Positions 1 to 12,317 of a DNA stretch of 64,000 nt are shown in pieces; position 1 is the stretch's first letter; each line of letters opens with the position of its first letter. A program made the position numbers and the translations under genes. The DNA is from Hymenopus coronatus (lineage: Eukaryota; Arthropoda; Insecta; Mantodea; Hymenopodidae), in NCBI GenBank assembly GCA_030762935.1, contig CM060897.1, forward strand, positions 116,160,676-116,224,675, written 5' to 3'. The notes under the pieces were generated by a model. The model did no database searches. It was not told the origin of the DNA and saw nothing but the letters and a program-made list of their open reading frames with translations.

Positions 1-3
1 ATT

Positions 4-160
4 TTTTTACTTTTATAATATTATAATATGTAAGAAGGAGAATTATTGCATTCCATTAAAAAAATTCGTAATCAGATTTAACCAAAGTATATGTTTTGAG
101 GAATCTTATATTTACAAAAGGAATTTTTGAGAAAGTCCGTGTTGTGTTTGTGCTTATATG
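4..160 (-). repeat. HER fragment, hairpin end
   Basis: It begins with a T-tract and a degenerate terminal hairpin, then GGAGAATTATTGCATTCC, and it is cut off at the GT-rich segment. It is followed by a CT/TC-rich stretch (about 192-235) and then by an oppositely oriented copy. Confidence 0.6.
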
Positions 161-250
161 TGTGTTAGTACGTGTTTTAATGATCATATATGTGTCTCTC
201 TCTCTCGCGGTCTCTCTCTCTGATTCTCTCTCTGAACAGCACAATAAATA

Positions 251-1027
251 AAAAACTCTGATGCATACCATTCACATGACTTTCTCTATATCCCTGCAAT
301 AAATTATTCTTAAAAAGCTTATGCTTCTATTTACTTTATGCTTATCAGAAAAAATTAGCAGAAACAGTCTTATTACGTGCTTCCTTGTAAGTAGAAGCGA
401 AATAAAGGACTACCATAGGTTAAAGTGACAGTCAAAAGCTGGTTGCTATGTCAATGAAGTTCCTTTGTTTATATGGCTCGGAGTTGACAAGTGCCTGTAT
501 GAGAAAACTAAGTTCTTCATAGCAGAAACCAAAAATAAAGAATGTCTCAAAAACGACGAACTTCACGAAAAAATGTATATAACATAAATTATGTGTTTTA
601 ACGTGCTCTCCATTTTTTGTGAAGTAAGTCTTTGTCCATCTCTTACGGTTTAGCAGTTATTCAAAATTCCGTAAAATTCATCCAGAATAAACTACTCTTC
701 ATAGGCTATTCCTAGAAATTTCGAAATATACATTTTATTTGTCATTTAAATATGTTTAATATACGAACTTTTAATCAAAATAGCTAGAGTCATTTCTGAG
801 AAAATAAAAATGTTCGAAAAAAGTTCCATGTAAAGAGTAGTTGTGGGTGGGGGGATTTTTCTCAAAATCTCTGTGTTGCATTCCTGGAAGATACTAAACT
901 TAAATACCAAGAATAAATATAGAATTTTTGGGTGGAGTGCAATACCTTCTCTATACACTATGTACATAGTGCGTATAGAGAAAGTAATACACTATGTACA
1001 TAGTGCGTATAGAGAAAGTAATAAAAA
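251..1027 (+). repeat. HER copy with duplicated terminal hairpin
   Basis: The left end reads CTCTGATGCATACCATTCAC. The CA/GT-rich portion is deleted, since the sequence jumps from AAATACCAAG straight to GAATTTTTGGGTGGAGTGC. At the right end the hairpin unit CACTATGTACATAGTGCGTA plus GAGAAAGTA occurs twice in direct order (about 953-985 and 987-1021). Confidence 0.8.
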
Positions 1028-1084
1028 CTGAATTGGACAATTATACTTAATATCTTGCAAATATGCTACATGAAGAATCAAATA

Positions 1085-1900
1085 AAAATCTGATGTGTTC
1101 CATTCACATAACTTTCTCTAGCTGTTTCATATACAAACTAATGTTACATAAGATTATTACTTTATCTACGTCATGCTAATTGAAATAAACATTAGCAAAA
1201 ACGGTCTCATTTCTTGCTTCTTTGTAAGTAAAAGGGAGATAGGGATTACATTAGTCGAGTCTTTTAAAAGCTGATCGCTATGTAAAACAAATGAGGTTTG
1301 GTTCACTTTGTGTGGGCCGGTTTGAGTAAAGTTAGGTATATATCGAAAATGGTCAACGCTACAAGAAAAACGTATAGGACATAAATGATGTGTTTTAACG
1401 ATGTTTTTTGTGTATTAGGCTTTTGTCTATCTCTTATGGCTTAATCGTTATGCAAAATTCTGCATAGCTCGTCCAAAATAAAGATGTCTTAGAGGCTATT
1501 CTGAGAAAATTAAAAATATGCAATTTATTTATAATGGAAATATCTTTAATATACGGTAATTTAATCAATGTCCTTAGAGGCATTTTGATAAAATCCAAAT
1601 TTCCACATTTTTTCCTTGTAGAGGATAGATAGGGGTGGGAGATTTTCTTGAAATTCTTTGTGTCAAATCCTTGAAGATATTGAACTTAAATATTAAGTAT
1701 GGTATTAAATCAAATTTTAATTTTTGAGCTATGCTGTCCACAGACACACATATGAACATTTTGTTCTAAAAATATTTTTTTTTTGGATTCAAGGTGTCCC
1801 AAAACATGTATTTGCAGTGAAATCTCAGTATCGAACTTTTGGGTGCAATACAATAACCTTCTCTATACACTATGTACATGGTACGTGAAGAGAATGTAAA
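1085..1900 (+). repeat. HER copy, diverged subfamily
   Basis: The left end is AAAAATCTGATGTGTTCC. The following segment reads CTTTCTCTAGCTGTTTCATA, which marks an older-looking subfamily (compare 57629-58632). It ends with CACTATGTACATGG and GAGAATGTAAAAG. Confidence 0.75.
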
Positions 1901-1991
1901 AGTCATTGCAATGTGCAATCTTATATAAATAAATAGATAAATAAAAGAGAGGAGTATTACCAATATTTGTCATATTGTCTATTTATTTATG

Positions 1992-2833
1992 TTTACTTTC
2001 TCTACACCTAGGTAGTATGTACACAGTGTGTAGGGGAAGTATTGTACGCCACTCAAAAATTCGGTACCGACATTTCATCAGTAATATACGCTGTGAGATC
2101 CACTGAGTCAAAAAAACATTTTTAGAAAAAGGTTCGTATGTGCTTGTGGACTACTTAGCTCAAAAAGTAAAGGATCCTTCAAGCTGCGACATGATTTTCA
2201 AGAAAATTCCCCCACTCCAAACTACAATTTACATGGAAACATTTTGGAAAATGTTTTTCTCAAAAATGACTCTGAAATTTTAGATTAAAAATCCTATATT
2301 AAAGATATTTACATCGCAAATACAATGTATATTTACATTTTCTGGGAATAGCTTCTGAAGACCTGCTCATCCGGAATAAATTTTGCTGAATTTTTCATAA
2401 CTGGTAAACCGTAAGAAATACAGTAAGCTTTCTACATAAAATATAGATCTACTTAGAACACACACTGTATGTCATATGCAGTTGTGTTGCAGAATTGTTT
2501 CCGATATATTTCTTGCTATTGATTTTAGTTTTAAACTTTGTATCTTCTCAAACGGATTCCCTTTCGTTTCATTCCTCTTTTATTTTCCTGGAAATACAAA
2601 GAGAACTCAGTTTCAATTGCTCACATATCGTTCGTCTATTAAAATATTTGAGTATCGCTTTAAACTGATATATCTCCTATTTCTACTCTCTTATAAGGAA
2701 CTAAGTATTAAGGCTAATTGTGTTAATGCTTTTCTCACATAACATGATGTAGAAAGAAGAAAAATCCTTTGTAAGAATAGTTTGTTTGCGGAATAGGTAG
2801 AGAAAGTCATTTGAAGTAACACATCAGATTTTT
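1992..2833 (-). repeat. HER copy, near full length
   Basis: It starts TTTACTTTCTCTACACC with a weak hairpin and ends GTAACACATCAGATTTTT. The open frame at 2476-2742 lies inside the repeat and shows no resemblance to a known protein. Confidence 0.75.
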
Positions 2834-2909
2834 AACCATTACTATGCTTATAAAATGTTTATTCATTATTTTCCTAATGATATTTCCGTATACTCTGTCT
2901 TTGTCTGCC

Positions 2910-3576
2910 AGTGTGTGTGTGTGTCGTGTGTGTAGTATAGCTCAAAACCGAAAAGTCCGTTAAATACCAAATTTGCATTTAAGTTCAGTATCTTCCAGGG
3001 ACACTATACGAAGATTTTCAAGAAAATCCATGTATCCATTTTTACATGGAGCATTTTTCGAAAATTTTGTTCTTCTCAAAAATGGCCATGACGATTTCGA
3101 TTTAAATGGCGTGTATTAAAGATACGTACATGACAAATAAAATGTATATCTTGAATTTTCTGGGAATAGCCTCAGAAAGCACCTTTATTCTGGATGATTT
3201 TGCGGAATTTTACATAAATTGTGAACCGTGAGAGATATACAAAAAACGTATAACTCGTTAAAACACACAATTTATATTATATCATTTTTTTGTGGACTTG
3301 ACAATTTTTGAGATATCCCTTATTATTTGTTTCAGTTCTCATATGCGATTTTATAGGGAATTTAAATCACAAAGTAGCCAGGCTTGAAAGATTTGACTAC
3401 CACTATAATCTATGGTACTCCTTTATTTCCATTTTACTTACAATGAAGCAAGCAATAAGACAATTTCTGCTTATTTTATCTCAATTAGTATGAATTAGAG
3501 CAGTAAGCTTTTTGACAATAATTTGTTACAGAGATGTACAGAATGTCATGTGAATGGAACACACCAGATATTTTTT
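2910..3576 (-). repeat. HER copy lacking hairpin end
   Basis: It starts at the GT tract (GTGTGTGTGTGTCGTGTGTG). The body is complete to AATGGAACACACCAGATA. The hairpin-proximal 150 bp or so are missing. The reading frame at 3308-3493 is repeat DNA. Confidence 0.7.
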
Positions 3577-4412
3577 AATTCAAGATAGCCTCAGTTTCAA
3601 TTAGCTCCAATTATATTCCGAACAGGGGACTATGATGAGAAATAAATAATTTCTGTATGCGAAAATTGTGTCTTCATTCCTAACGGTACTTATTGAACCG
3701 CTCTGGATCTCTTCACGAGAAGTTTTTGTTACCTTCGTTATGGATTTAGTTTACTTATCCTTCTCAAACACGCCCTTCATCCTCTGAAGTAATTCTTAAT
3801 TTTCCATTTAGGAATCTTTTTTGTCGTAGTTGGTGAACTTGGATCACAAAAACAATGGTACATCCTTTACAGAGCAGTCAAGGAAGTTGTGGGACTGAAT
3901 GAAATATGCAGACGGAGCGCAGCCTTATTTCTGGAGCTCTCGTTTGCCCCAGTTCTACGCCATTTGCCTCTGACAGACATTTGGCTCTGAAGAATGTTGT
4001 GCTTTCTTCCAGCGCCTGTTATGTAACTTGCTAATGATGAATAGTCTGGCTAAGTTAAGAGAGCAACAGAAAAACTACATTCATTGGCAGCATTCTGAGA
4101 GACTACTCCACAAGTATCTACTCGTAGATAAATGACAGGTTGGAAATATCTGGCAACACTTTCTCAAAAGAAATGGTTGAGCATTTCGGAGGTACCAGCT
4201 TCAAACCCTAAGATGACCTGTAAGATCAAGCCAGAGTAGTGACATTAATTCTGCACCCTGCTCTTCTTAAACTATTTATATACTCCATTCAACTCTTACT
4301 TATAATCATTCTGATCTGATAAATTATGACCATGAGGCTACGATAATAAGGTAATGATCCCTAATTGTGTTTTTTTGTAAATATACGATTAATTTTTGGG
4401 TACGTATATACA
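3577..4412. other. Unassigned intergenic DNA
   Basis: No open frame, RNA gene or repeat is recognised here. Base composition is less AT-rich than the flanking HER copies around 3880-4230, which may indicate unique sequence or an ancient unrecognised insert. Confidence 0.4.
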
Positions 4413-4631
4413 TACAACGCACATAGTGGTCGAGTGGTCAGTGAGCTGACATCTCACCCGGAGATCTCTAGTTCAAAATCCGGCTGAGACGGGGAAGTTT
4501 TCTTTAACCAGAATTATTTCATATTCTCCACAGAGTCTGGAAATCTGTATGTGAGAGTTGTGTATAACGCAAACCCCCGATACGACCTTAGAGCTAAAAG
4601 GTGCTATATAAATGAAACATTAAAAAAAAAT
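4413..4631 (+). mobile_element. tRNA-derived SINE-like element
   Basis: The head resembles a tRNA gene: TGGTCGAGTGGTCAGTGAG fits an RNA polymerase III A box region of Ser/Leu type, and TAGTTCAAAATCCGGC about 45 bp downstream fits a B box. A body of about 150 bp that is not tRNA-like follows, ending in an A-tail (about 4620-4630). The A-tail abuts an HER fragment. This is a relic and not a working tRNA, because no acceptor stem closes it. Confidence 0.65.
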
Positions 4632-5284
4632 CTACAGAGGATACTGTATTCCACCCAAAAGTTGAATGTCGAGATTTCACAGGATATATATGTTTAGGGG
4701 TCTCCTGAGTCCGAAAAAACATTTTTAGAAAAAGGTCTTGGCGCGCGTGTGTGTAATGTGTCTAGATAGCAGAGCTCAAAAATGAAAATACTGTTAAACA
4801 CCGAACTTGGTATTTATGTTTAGTATCTTCTTAGGATTAAATACGATGATTTTTAAGTCAATCCTCCCACCAAAAACTACTGTTTAAATGATAAATTTTC
4901 AAAAATTATATTTTTCTCAAAAAATGGCTCTAACTTTTTGATTAAAATACCGTATGTAATGTATATTTACATCGCAAATAAAATCTGTATTTTCAATTTT
5001 CTGAAGACCTTTTTATTTGGATGAGTTTTGCAGAATTTTGGTCTCAAACGGCATCATGCAAAGCAATTCGATCCTTAATTGCTTCACGTAGTAACTAGAT
5101 TTCAAAAGATTTCACTATGGCTTTAGTCTAATGTGTATTTCGTGCATTTTCCTTTTATTTACAAGAAAGCAATAATAATACCAATTTTTCTAATGTTCAT
5201 CTGGATTAGAATGATTTAGATAGAATAATAATCTTTAACAACAGATAGAGAAAGTTATATGAGTGTAACACATCAGATATTTTT
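4632..5284 (-). repeat. HER copy, 5'-deleted
   Basis: It begins inside the hairpin at CTACAGAGGATACTGTATTC, right after the A-tail of the SINE. It ends TGTAACACATCAGATATTTTT. It has several internal deletions, including the AAACCGTAAGAG region. Confidence 0.7.
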
Positions 5285-6961
5285 TGTTTTATATTGTGTT
5301 CAATGTGAAATTTGTAACTATTACTGTCATGTTATAAGAAAGTAGTTTGAAATTTCGAGAAGTCTAATAATTCTGTGATTATGTAACTTCAACACCATGA
5401 TCACCATAATCCTAAAAATACAAGAATCCCCCAATTTTGTGTCCACCTTTCTATGTAACAGTAATCGTTAAATTTAGAACACTATTGCGATTTGGTTGCA
5501 CTTTGGTTGTGAAATGATTAGGTCACATAGGATTTCAGTCGGATCTCCCCCCTCCCCAAACCTGCCGGTCGTTCACTCTAAGTGGTGATAAGTACATGTA
5601 CAGCCTGTTCTGAAGGTACGAAGATGAATATAAGATATTTTCTTTTGTCACATTCAGAAAATATCATGCAAATCACACAATAAACTTGTTCCTGAGCCAC
5701 AATGTACATTTATTATTTTGTAGAGGTTATTTATTCTCTGTAATGAAATGTATGCTTACTACAGAACTGTATACTTATTTCTGTACTAATCTATCGCACA
5801 AACCCAGTAGTACACAGGACTTCTGCCTCCCTCCTCTCCACTTGCTTGTGAAAAATGTAGCTGTATAACTTAAGTTAACATAACTTAAAGTCTTGTCCGA
5901 AGCCTAGCAGCCTTTAATATTGTGTTCAGTAGATACAATATATAACTATTACTTTCAATTCATTTTTATTTTATTCTGCATCCAATTTTACTATATAAAA
6001 ATCAATATATGTCTGTCATTAGTTAGTCATAGCACTGATAAATTACTGCCAAGAAAAAGGTGTCAGGATTCTACTATACGCCCGGAAAAAAGTTTATAAA
6101 GCCTCATTTGAGGAAGAAGGTCCACCAGACATATTTAGGTAGCCATTCACTCTCCTCTACATTGATTATTTCGCCACTGCTGTACTTCACTTGCCGAACA
6201 ACAGTCTTAAACAACTCCAGGTAGAATGGGGAGACATTACACTTCCCCTCCATTTACCAGCTCCCCAGGACTGCAGTAGTGTGAAAATATATGATTTTTA
6301 ATTCGAATTTTCTGCCAATCTGTATAAAATTTCAGTAACTAAAATACATAGTTTATAATTCTATCAGCTAACCTTCCTTTTATTACCTCCAGACCTCTCA
6401 CTATTAAGTTCTGAGATTTATACCTTTAGGTGGCGTATCACGAGGGACTTCTGACTTTGTATTTTCATATATAATGAAATGTAAACTACAGTTGCAATAA
6501 TAGTGTATATTCCATTTACAGCTAGGAGCAAGAATTCTCTTTGATGGTGGGTGATGTATTTAAATCACAAGTACCGAGTTATGCAACTTATTATCCGCTT
6601 TGTACATATTACGCCTCTAGAACTTTATCCATTATGCTGCTGCAACAACTCATAAGTTCGTTACGTTGCAGTACAATAACATTAATTAATCCTCATTATC
6701 TACACCAAGTTTTAGATCGTTAAAGCCCGTTATAGAGGAGGTTTGTGGTGCAAGGATCCAACTTCGCAGAACGCTTTAAGGTCCTTTGTCTTGTAACCTT
6801 GACTTTTATATTATTAATGGTTAGAATCCCCCTAAGTCCTAGAATCATATGGAAATAAGCTACGAGGCGTGTGGTTAAATAAACACCGATTTTGAAAAAA
6901 ACACATAAAATACTTCTTTTCACAGCATTCACTTGTACGTGAAAGAGTATCCCTTAACCTA
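5285..6961. other. Unassigned DNA, about 1.7 kb
   Basis: No protein family, SINE or HER sequence is recognised. Short open frames at 5686-5868 and 6541-6723 look random. A T/C-rich segment at 5548-5570 and AT-rich runs are the only visible features. Confidence 0.4.
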
Positions 6962-7882
6962 TTTTTACTTTGTCTATATACATGGTAGGTAGGGGGACAA
7001 AGTACTGCACGCCACCGAAATATTCGATACCCAGATTTCACTGGAAAAACACCTTTTAGGGAGCTCTGTATCCAAAATAGTATTTTTAGAAAATATCCAA
7101 AGTGTGTGTGTGTGTGTGTGTGTGTGTCTGTCAACACGATAACTTAAAAACGAAAATACGGTAAAATACCAAGCTTGGTATAAGTTTAGTACCTTCTACA
7201 CAAAGATTTTAACGAAATTGCCGCACCCCAAACTAACCTTTACATAGAAACATTTTAAACAATTTTAATTTTCTCAGAAATGGCTTTAGCGATTTTCATT
7301 GTAATACCCCAAAATAACCTTTACATGGAAAACATTTCAAACATTTTAATTTTCTCAAAAATGGTTTTAGCGTTTTGATTGTAATACGTATATTAAATAT
7401 GTTTACTTGACAAATAAAATAAATATCTTATATTTTCTCGAAATAGCACTGAGGACCTCTTTATTCAAGGTGAAGTTTGCTGAATTTTGCATAACTGGTA
7501 AACCGTAAGAGACAGACAAAAATTTACTACACAAAAATTGCAGATCTCGTTGAAATACACAATTTATGTGATATATAATATTTTTCATGGAGTTTGATTT
7601 CAGTTTAAAAGTACTTAAACTTTTCTGATGCGGGAATTTATAAACTGTTGGCCATGTAAGAAACGAATTTCAACCACATAACAACCAGCTTTTAAAAAAT
7701 TTGACAATCGTTTTAGCTTAGTGTATTCCTTTATTTCCCTTCTATTTACAAGGAAAAAAAAATAACACAATTTTGGCTTATGTTTATCTCGATTAGTATG
7801 GAACAGATAAATAAATAAGCTTTTTAATAACTTGTTGCCGAGTTGAAAAGAAAGTCATGTGAATGGAACACGTCAGATTTTT
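6962..7882 (-). repeat. HER copy with 81-bp internal duplication
   Basis: It starts ATTTTTACTTTGTCTATATA and has a (GT)n tract at 7101-7127. A segment starting CCCCAAA and including AACCTTTACAT and TTTTCTCA occurs twice in tandem (7226-7306 and 7307-7388). The right end is GGAACACGTCAGATTTTT. Confidence 0.8.
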
Positions 7883-8039
7883 CTAAATAGTTGCCACCAT
7901 TGTGCAGAAATTTACCAGAGCGGGCAATCAACCTTTGTATGCCTACTTCAAAGAAAGCTGCCGGCAGTGAACACCGTGTTTTGCGTTACCATCGCGGTCT
8001 CCAAACTCAGCGTTGTTACGTTTTAGAGGTAGCCCGAGT

Positions 8040-8336
8040 TATTAGTTTCAGTTTTAAGGACTTAAACCTTTTCTCCAACGGGATTCACCTTCATTTACGT
8101 CTCTCGGACCAGCAAAGAGAACCGACCTTTAATTGTTTCACTTAGCAACCGACTTTTAAAGGATCTGAGTATGGCTTTAGTGTAGTGTATTCCATGATTT
8201 CCCTTCAGCTGACAAAAAAGTAAGTAAGAAGGCCAATTCTGGCAATGTCTATTTTGATTAGCACGACGTAAATAAGATAACTTTCCGTAGGTAATCTTTG
8301 TTTGTGGAACAGCTAGAGAAATCGTTTATTTTTAAA
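8040..8336 (-). repeat. HER fragment, far end
   Basis: It matches the last third of the family from TTAGTTTCAGTTTTAAGGAC to the AGCTAGAGAA near the end. The terminal CATGTGAATGGAACACATCA is deleted. Confidence 0.6.
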
Positions 8337-8964
8337 TCTCCCTAACCACTTCTGTTTGATCAACTGCACTCTCCGTTCATTCAGCCCTTTATATATAAAC
8401 CGTAAAGTTCATCCTTCTCCTCCCCAAAAGTTGCACATAGTCCCTGCCTCACTCTTCTTTCAAACCTTTCAGCTTCCATATCCATATCCCAGTCGGAAAC
8501 ATGCCACCTCGGATCTTTTAAAACAGCCTATACTGTGTGGAAGGGAACTTATTACATTTCTTCTAATATGTGTTTCATAGAAGCATTACAAACAGAAAAG
8601 TCTAATGGCATTTTGTTCTCTGAAATAAAATAAATGGTTTTTGTTCCAAATTGGATGCGCAATTCCACAAGAATGTACGAAGATAATAGTTTGTTACTTG
8701 TAAAATGCGTAGAGTAACGTGTTTCTAACATTAGTTTTGGTAGTATTATGGGACGTCACACAGAATTTCAAAACAATGGATCATTTAAAAGCATTAAAGG
8801 AATATTCCGAGCAGCCTTTTCAGACGTTAAGTAACTCGGCAATGTTGCGTTGAGGTTAGTCACGTTTCGGAATCGGCTTCTGGATGTAGACGCCTTGGTC
8901 GCTTGTAAACAAGACGCAGGGTGGTGAAATATTTGGGAAGATAACGAGTACAAATTGTGACTGC
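8337..8964. other. Unassigned DNA with one arm of a distant inverted repeat
   Basis: No gene is recognised. At 8529-8558 the sequence ATACTGTGTGGAAGGGAACT is the inverted partner of 9371-9401, as described in a finding. Confidence 0.35.
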
Positions 8965-9255
8965 AGCGTTGCCAGCTTGTCTGTCTCTTATTGTCGCCCT
9001 CCATGTTAACTTCATATACCCAAGATCGCGGGTTCTGACCCGGCGGACGATGGATTTTTTCGGGTGTAAATATCCTTACCATGGCTTCCTTCGGAAGGAA
9101 AGTAAAGCTGTTGGTCCCGTGTCGTAGATCTACGGCACGTAAAAGAACCTCAAGGCTGATAGAAAGGCTTCTGAGAAAAATTAAGCGGTCTTTCACGCCC
9201 AATTTAGAATGGGACGCTGAGAACCACAGCAGTTAAAGAGCGTCCATAAATAACG
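8965..9255 (-). mobile_element. Probable SINE-like repeat
   Basis: Read on the minus strand, the segment contains CGGGTCAGAACCCGCGATC, a degenerate B-box-like block (plus strand GCGGGTTCTGACCCG). It also translates with LRHGTNSFTF and GQNPRSW motifs. Similar strings recur, in my recollection, in spurious proteins predicted from insect repeats. The open frame of 144 codons at 8768-9202 is therefore more likely repeat-derived than a gene. Boundaries are approximate. Confidence 0.4.
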
Positions 9256-10810
9256 GGACGTTATTTCTTTGTCTCTTGTTTTCGACAAAACTAAAATATC
9301 TTCGTACTAAATAAGGAACACGTAAGATACAATTTATGTTCCAAATACCGAGATCTATCACTGTTCAAATTAATGTAATGAGTTCCCTTCCACGCAGTAT
9401 GGGTGTCACGGGTCTCTAATTAATTGATTGCACAAGTTCATCCACAGCTTTCAAGCTCGAGGCATTTCAATGTTCGATGTTTCCAAATATGTGTTATTGT
9501 CATAGATATATGCAGAGTTCTTCTGTGTGAATTACAAATCTTCATGCAATCCATTTGAAGCAAGAGATTTTACAATCTCGATTGAAGAGCATGCACTATC
9601 ATCAAAGACATTTATTACCTGTAAAACAGTATTGTAATACACACCATAGCATACTGCTACATCGAACCATGTTCCGAACGCATTATTTAAGTTATTTACA
9701 TGCGGCGCCTGCAGTCACCAATGCTCGGTAGGTATGCGCATGTGTCCCGCTATCGGTCCCAAGCTGCTATCTCTAGATATAATGGATGTTAAGTGACGAT
9801 AACCACGTGAAGTTAAAAGCTGCATAGCTCCCGTTCTAAGTATCCTAGAGACAAGATTTCTGTAATACCATGGTCATTAAAATAAAATCCAGCCTAATTA
9901 TAACATTGGCATTTATCATTTGTTAGTAACTATCCGTGCGCAATTAAGGAAGATAATGTTTTCAGTCCAGACACGTAGCATATTATGAACGGCAACCTGG
10001 TAGGAGGGGTAAGCTCATGATTCGCTGGAGACATCAGTACGCCCGCCTCCATATGCCTTTAAGTTTTGCGAACACTATAACTTCCGTATCCCTAGTGGGA
10101 ACCTACCACCCCTCTCAAATCAACCTAATATATACATTAGACGTCGACGCAATGTCTATCGGTGGAAATGAGCGAAACCAAACTGTCACTATTCCCGGTT
10201 CAATTCTTGAGCAGAGTAGCCATAATCTCTTTTAGAGAAGGTTTTGCTAGCCAGTTCTGCATGCGTGGGTATATCCAAGTTTACATTAGGAGGTGGTGTA
10301 GCCGTGTTCCCTGGACGGAGGGCTGGAGCATTTGCTTGGCAAGAGAAGCGTAATATGACCTTTTTATGAGGCATTGGCTTCCAAATTGCTGACCTTTCGC
10401 GTAGATGCAATGTTCCCCGGGAGCTGTATCCCCGTGACCCCATACGACACGGAGCACTTCAGGAAATTGCAGTCAGCCAAACGATCGCTTGCTAGGTTAC
10501 GTTTGTTTTCTACTTTTGGACTTCCATTCAAAATAAAGCGGTTTTATTATCTCCACAGTTTCCTGAGTTTCGGGCACCTATTTTTGCTCGTTAAATAAAG
10601 TGTGAAGTATTCTTATTTGGGCTGACCTATATTTGAATACGCTGTTGGAATAAAGGCTCATATTACAATTTTGAATGTAGAAGTAACCCGTATATGGCAG
10701 TTAAGTTAATGGTCTAGCATCAAAGATATTCAGTGTTCACGCCTAAATAATGCGGTGTTAACGCGTCTGCCTCAGCTCTATTCTCAGTTAAGGTGAGACT
10801 CCCGGATAAT
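9256..10810. other. Unassigned DNA, about 1.55 kb
   Basis: Open frames at 10017-10235, 10162-10353 (plus) and 10189-10443 (minus) overlap each other around 10189-10440 in a less AT-rich patch. The minus frame (84 codons, Pro/Ala/Asn-rich centre) has somewhat protein-like composition but no recognisable domain. It could be a decayed transposon or exon piece, and I cannot assign it. Confidence 0.35.
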
Positions 10811-11470
10811 ATTACTTTCTCTACATGTACTATGTTCACAGAGTATAGAGAAGGTATTGTGTTCCACCCAAACATTCGATACCGAGATTTCATCTGAAAT
10901 AAACGTTTTAGGGTCACTTGATACCAAAGAAAAAGTATTTTCAGAAAAGGGTCCGTGTATCGGTGTGTCTATGAATATGATAATGTAAAAATGTCATTAA
11001 AATACCAAACGTTGTGTTTAAGTTTAGTATCTTCTTGGGATATGACACGCAGATTTTGAGAAAAATGTTCTCAAAAATTGCTGTAACGATTTTGATTAAA
11101 ATCGCTTATATTTAAGATATTAACATGGAAAATATAACATTATGTCATATACATTTTTTTCGTTCAGTTGACCGTTTTCGAGATATTCCTTGTTATTGAT
11201 TTCAGTTTTAAAATACTTAAACTTTTCTCACACGGGAACTTGTCCACACTTGACCAAGCAAAGTAACGGATTTTAATCCCATAGCAACCACATTTTAAAG
11301 CATTCAGCTGAAGGTTTATCTTAATGTATTCCTTTAATTCCTTTCCACTTACAAGGAATTAGGTAATAAAACCGTTCTGCTAATGTTTTAGTACAGAAGA
11401 ATATGCTATTACCAATAATTTGTTACAGAAATATAGAGAAAGACGTGTGAATGGAGCACATCAGATTTTC
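10811..11470 (-). repeat. HER copy, internally deleted
   Basis: The hairpin end ACTTTCTCTACATGTACTAT is present and the right end is GGAGCACATCAGATTTTC. A deletion removes the C-run/ACCCTTTACATGG block at about 11062. A further copy follows in the same orientation with no spacer. Confidence 0.75.
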
Positions 11471-12185
11471 AGAAACAGATACGAATGTGTGTGTCTGTCT
11501 TTGGACAGCATAGCTTAAAAGCGAAAAGTTGGATATATACCAAACTTGGTGTTTAAGTTCAATATCTTCCAAGGGTGCGACATGAAGATTTTCAACAAAA
11601 TCCTTCCAACCCCAGCTCCCACTTACATGGAATATTTTTCGAAAATTATGCTTTTCTGAACAATGACTCAAACAATTTTGACGAAAATACCGTATATTAA
11701 AAATATTCACATCACAACTAAAATATATATCTTGAACATTCTCGGAATAGCCTCTGAAGAGCTTTTTACTCTGTTTGAAGTATGCAGCATTTTGCATAAC
11801 GTTAAACCGTAAGAGATAGACAAAAAATTACTACACAAAAAGTGAAGGTATCGTTAAGGCACATAATTTAGGTCAACTACGTTTTTTATAGAGTTGACCG
11901 TTTTGATATATTCATTGTTATTGGTTTCAATTTTAAAAATTAACTGTTCTAAAACGGAACATGTAAAGCAAACCGAATGTCAATTGTTTCACCGAACGAC
12001 CATCTTTCAAAAGATTTGACTATCGCTTTCATTTAATGCATTCTCTTATTTCTCTTGTACCTAATAAGGAAGCAAGTTATTCTGCTATTGTTTATCTATG
12101 TAGCATGACGTAAATAAAATAATTATCTTTTGTCAGAAAAATTTGTTTGCGGAAAGTTATGCGAATGAACATAACTGATTTTTTC
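11471..12185 (-). repeat. HER copy lacking hairpin, in tandem with previous copy
   Basis: It starts at AGAAACAGATACGAATGTGT, directly after the terminal TTTTC of the preceding copy. It runs to ATGCGAATGAACATAACTG and a T-tract. The 124-codon minus-strand open frame at 11423-11797 spans the junction of the two copies and is not a gene. Confidence 0.7.
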
Positions 12186-12280
12186 TGGCGAGAAGGCGAA
12201 TGTCGAGTACCTTTAAGCTTCATGGACCCTGTACCATCGACTTCATTCATCGTCCGATATGATATAATAGGTTAAAACAA
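12186..12280 (+). mobile_element. 3' fragment of the 21.7-kb SINE family
   Basis: GAGAAGGCGAATGTCGAGTA, then CTTTAAGC and ATTCATCGTCC, matches the distal part of the SINE at 21638-21855 (about 21744-21840). The tRNA-like head is absent. Confidence 0.6.
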
Positions 12281-12317
12281 TTTAAACTATCCAAAAGTCT
12301 GATATGTTCCAGTACTG

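Noticed and set aside
7101..7127. GT/CA tracts (also 41757-41785, 59401-59427, 25402-25450) as Z-DNA or regulatory elements
   Set aside because: They occupy the same position in every HER copy and vary in length as microsatellites. No independent regulatory evidence.
8768..9202. 144-codon minus-strand open frame as a protein-coding gene
   Set aside because: It overlaps a tRNA-like block and carries strings that recur in repeat-derived false predictions. No domain, intron signal or start context supports a gene.
10189..10443. Minus-strand 84-codon frame as an exon
   Set aside because: Composition is somewhat protein-like, but three overlapping frames are open in the same patch and none resembles a known family.
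11423..11797. 124-codon open frame
   Set aside because: It spans the junction between two tandem HER copies, so its sequence is repeat DNA.
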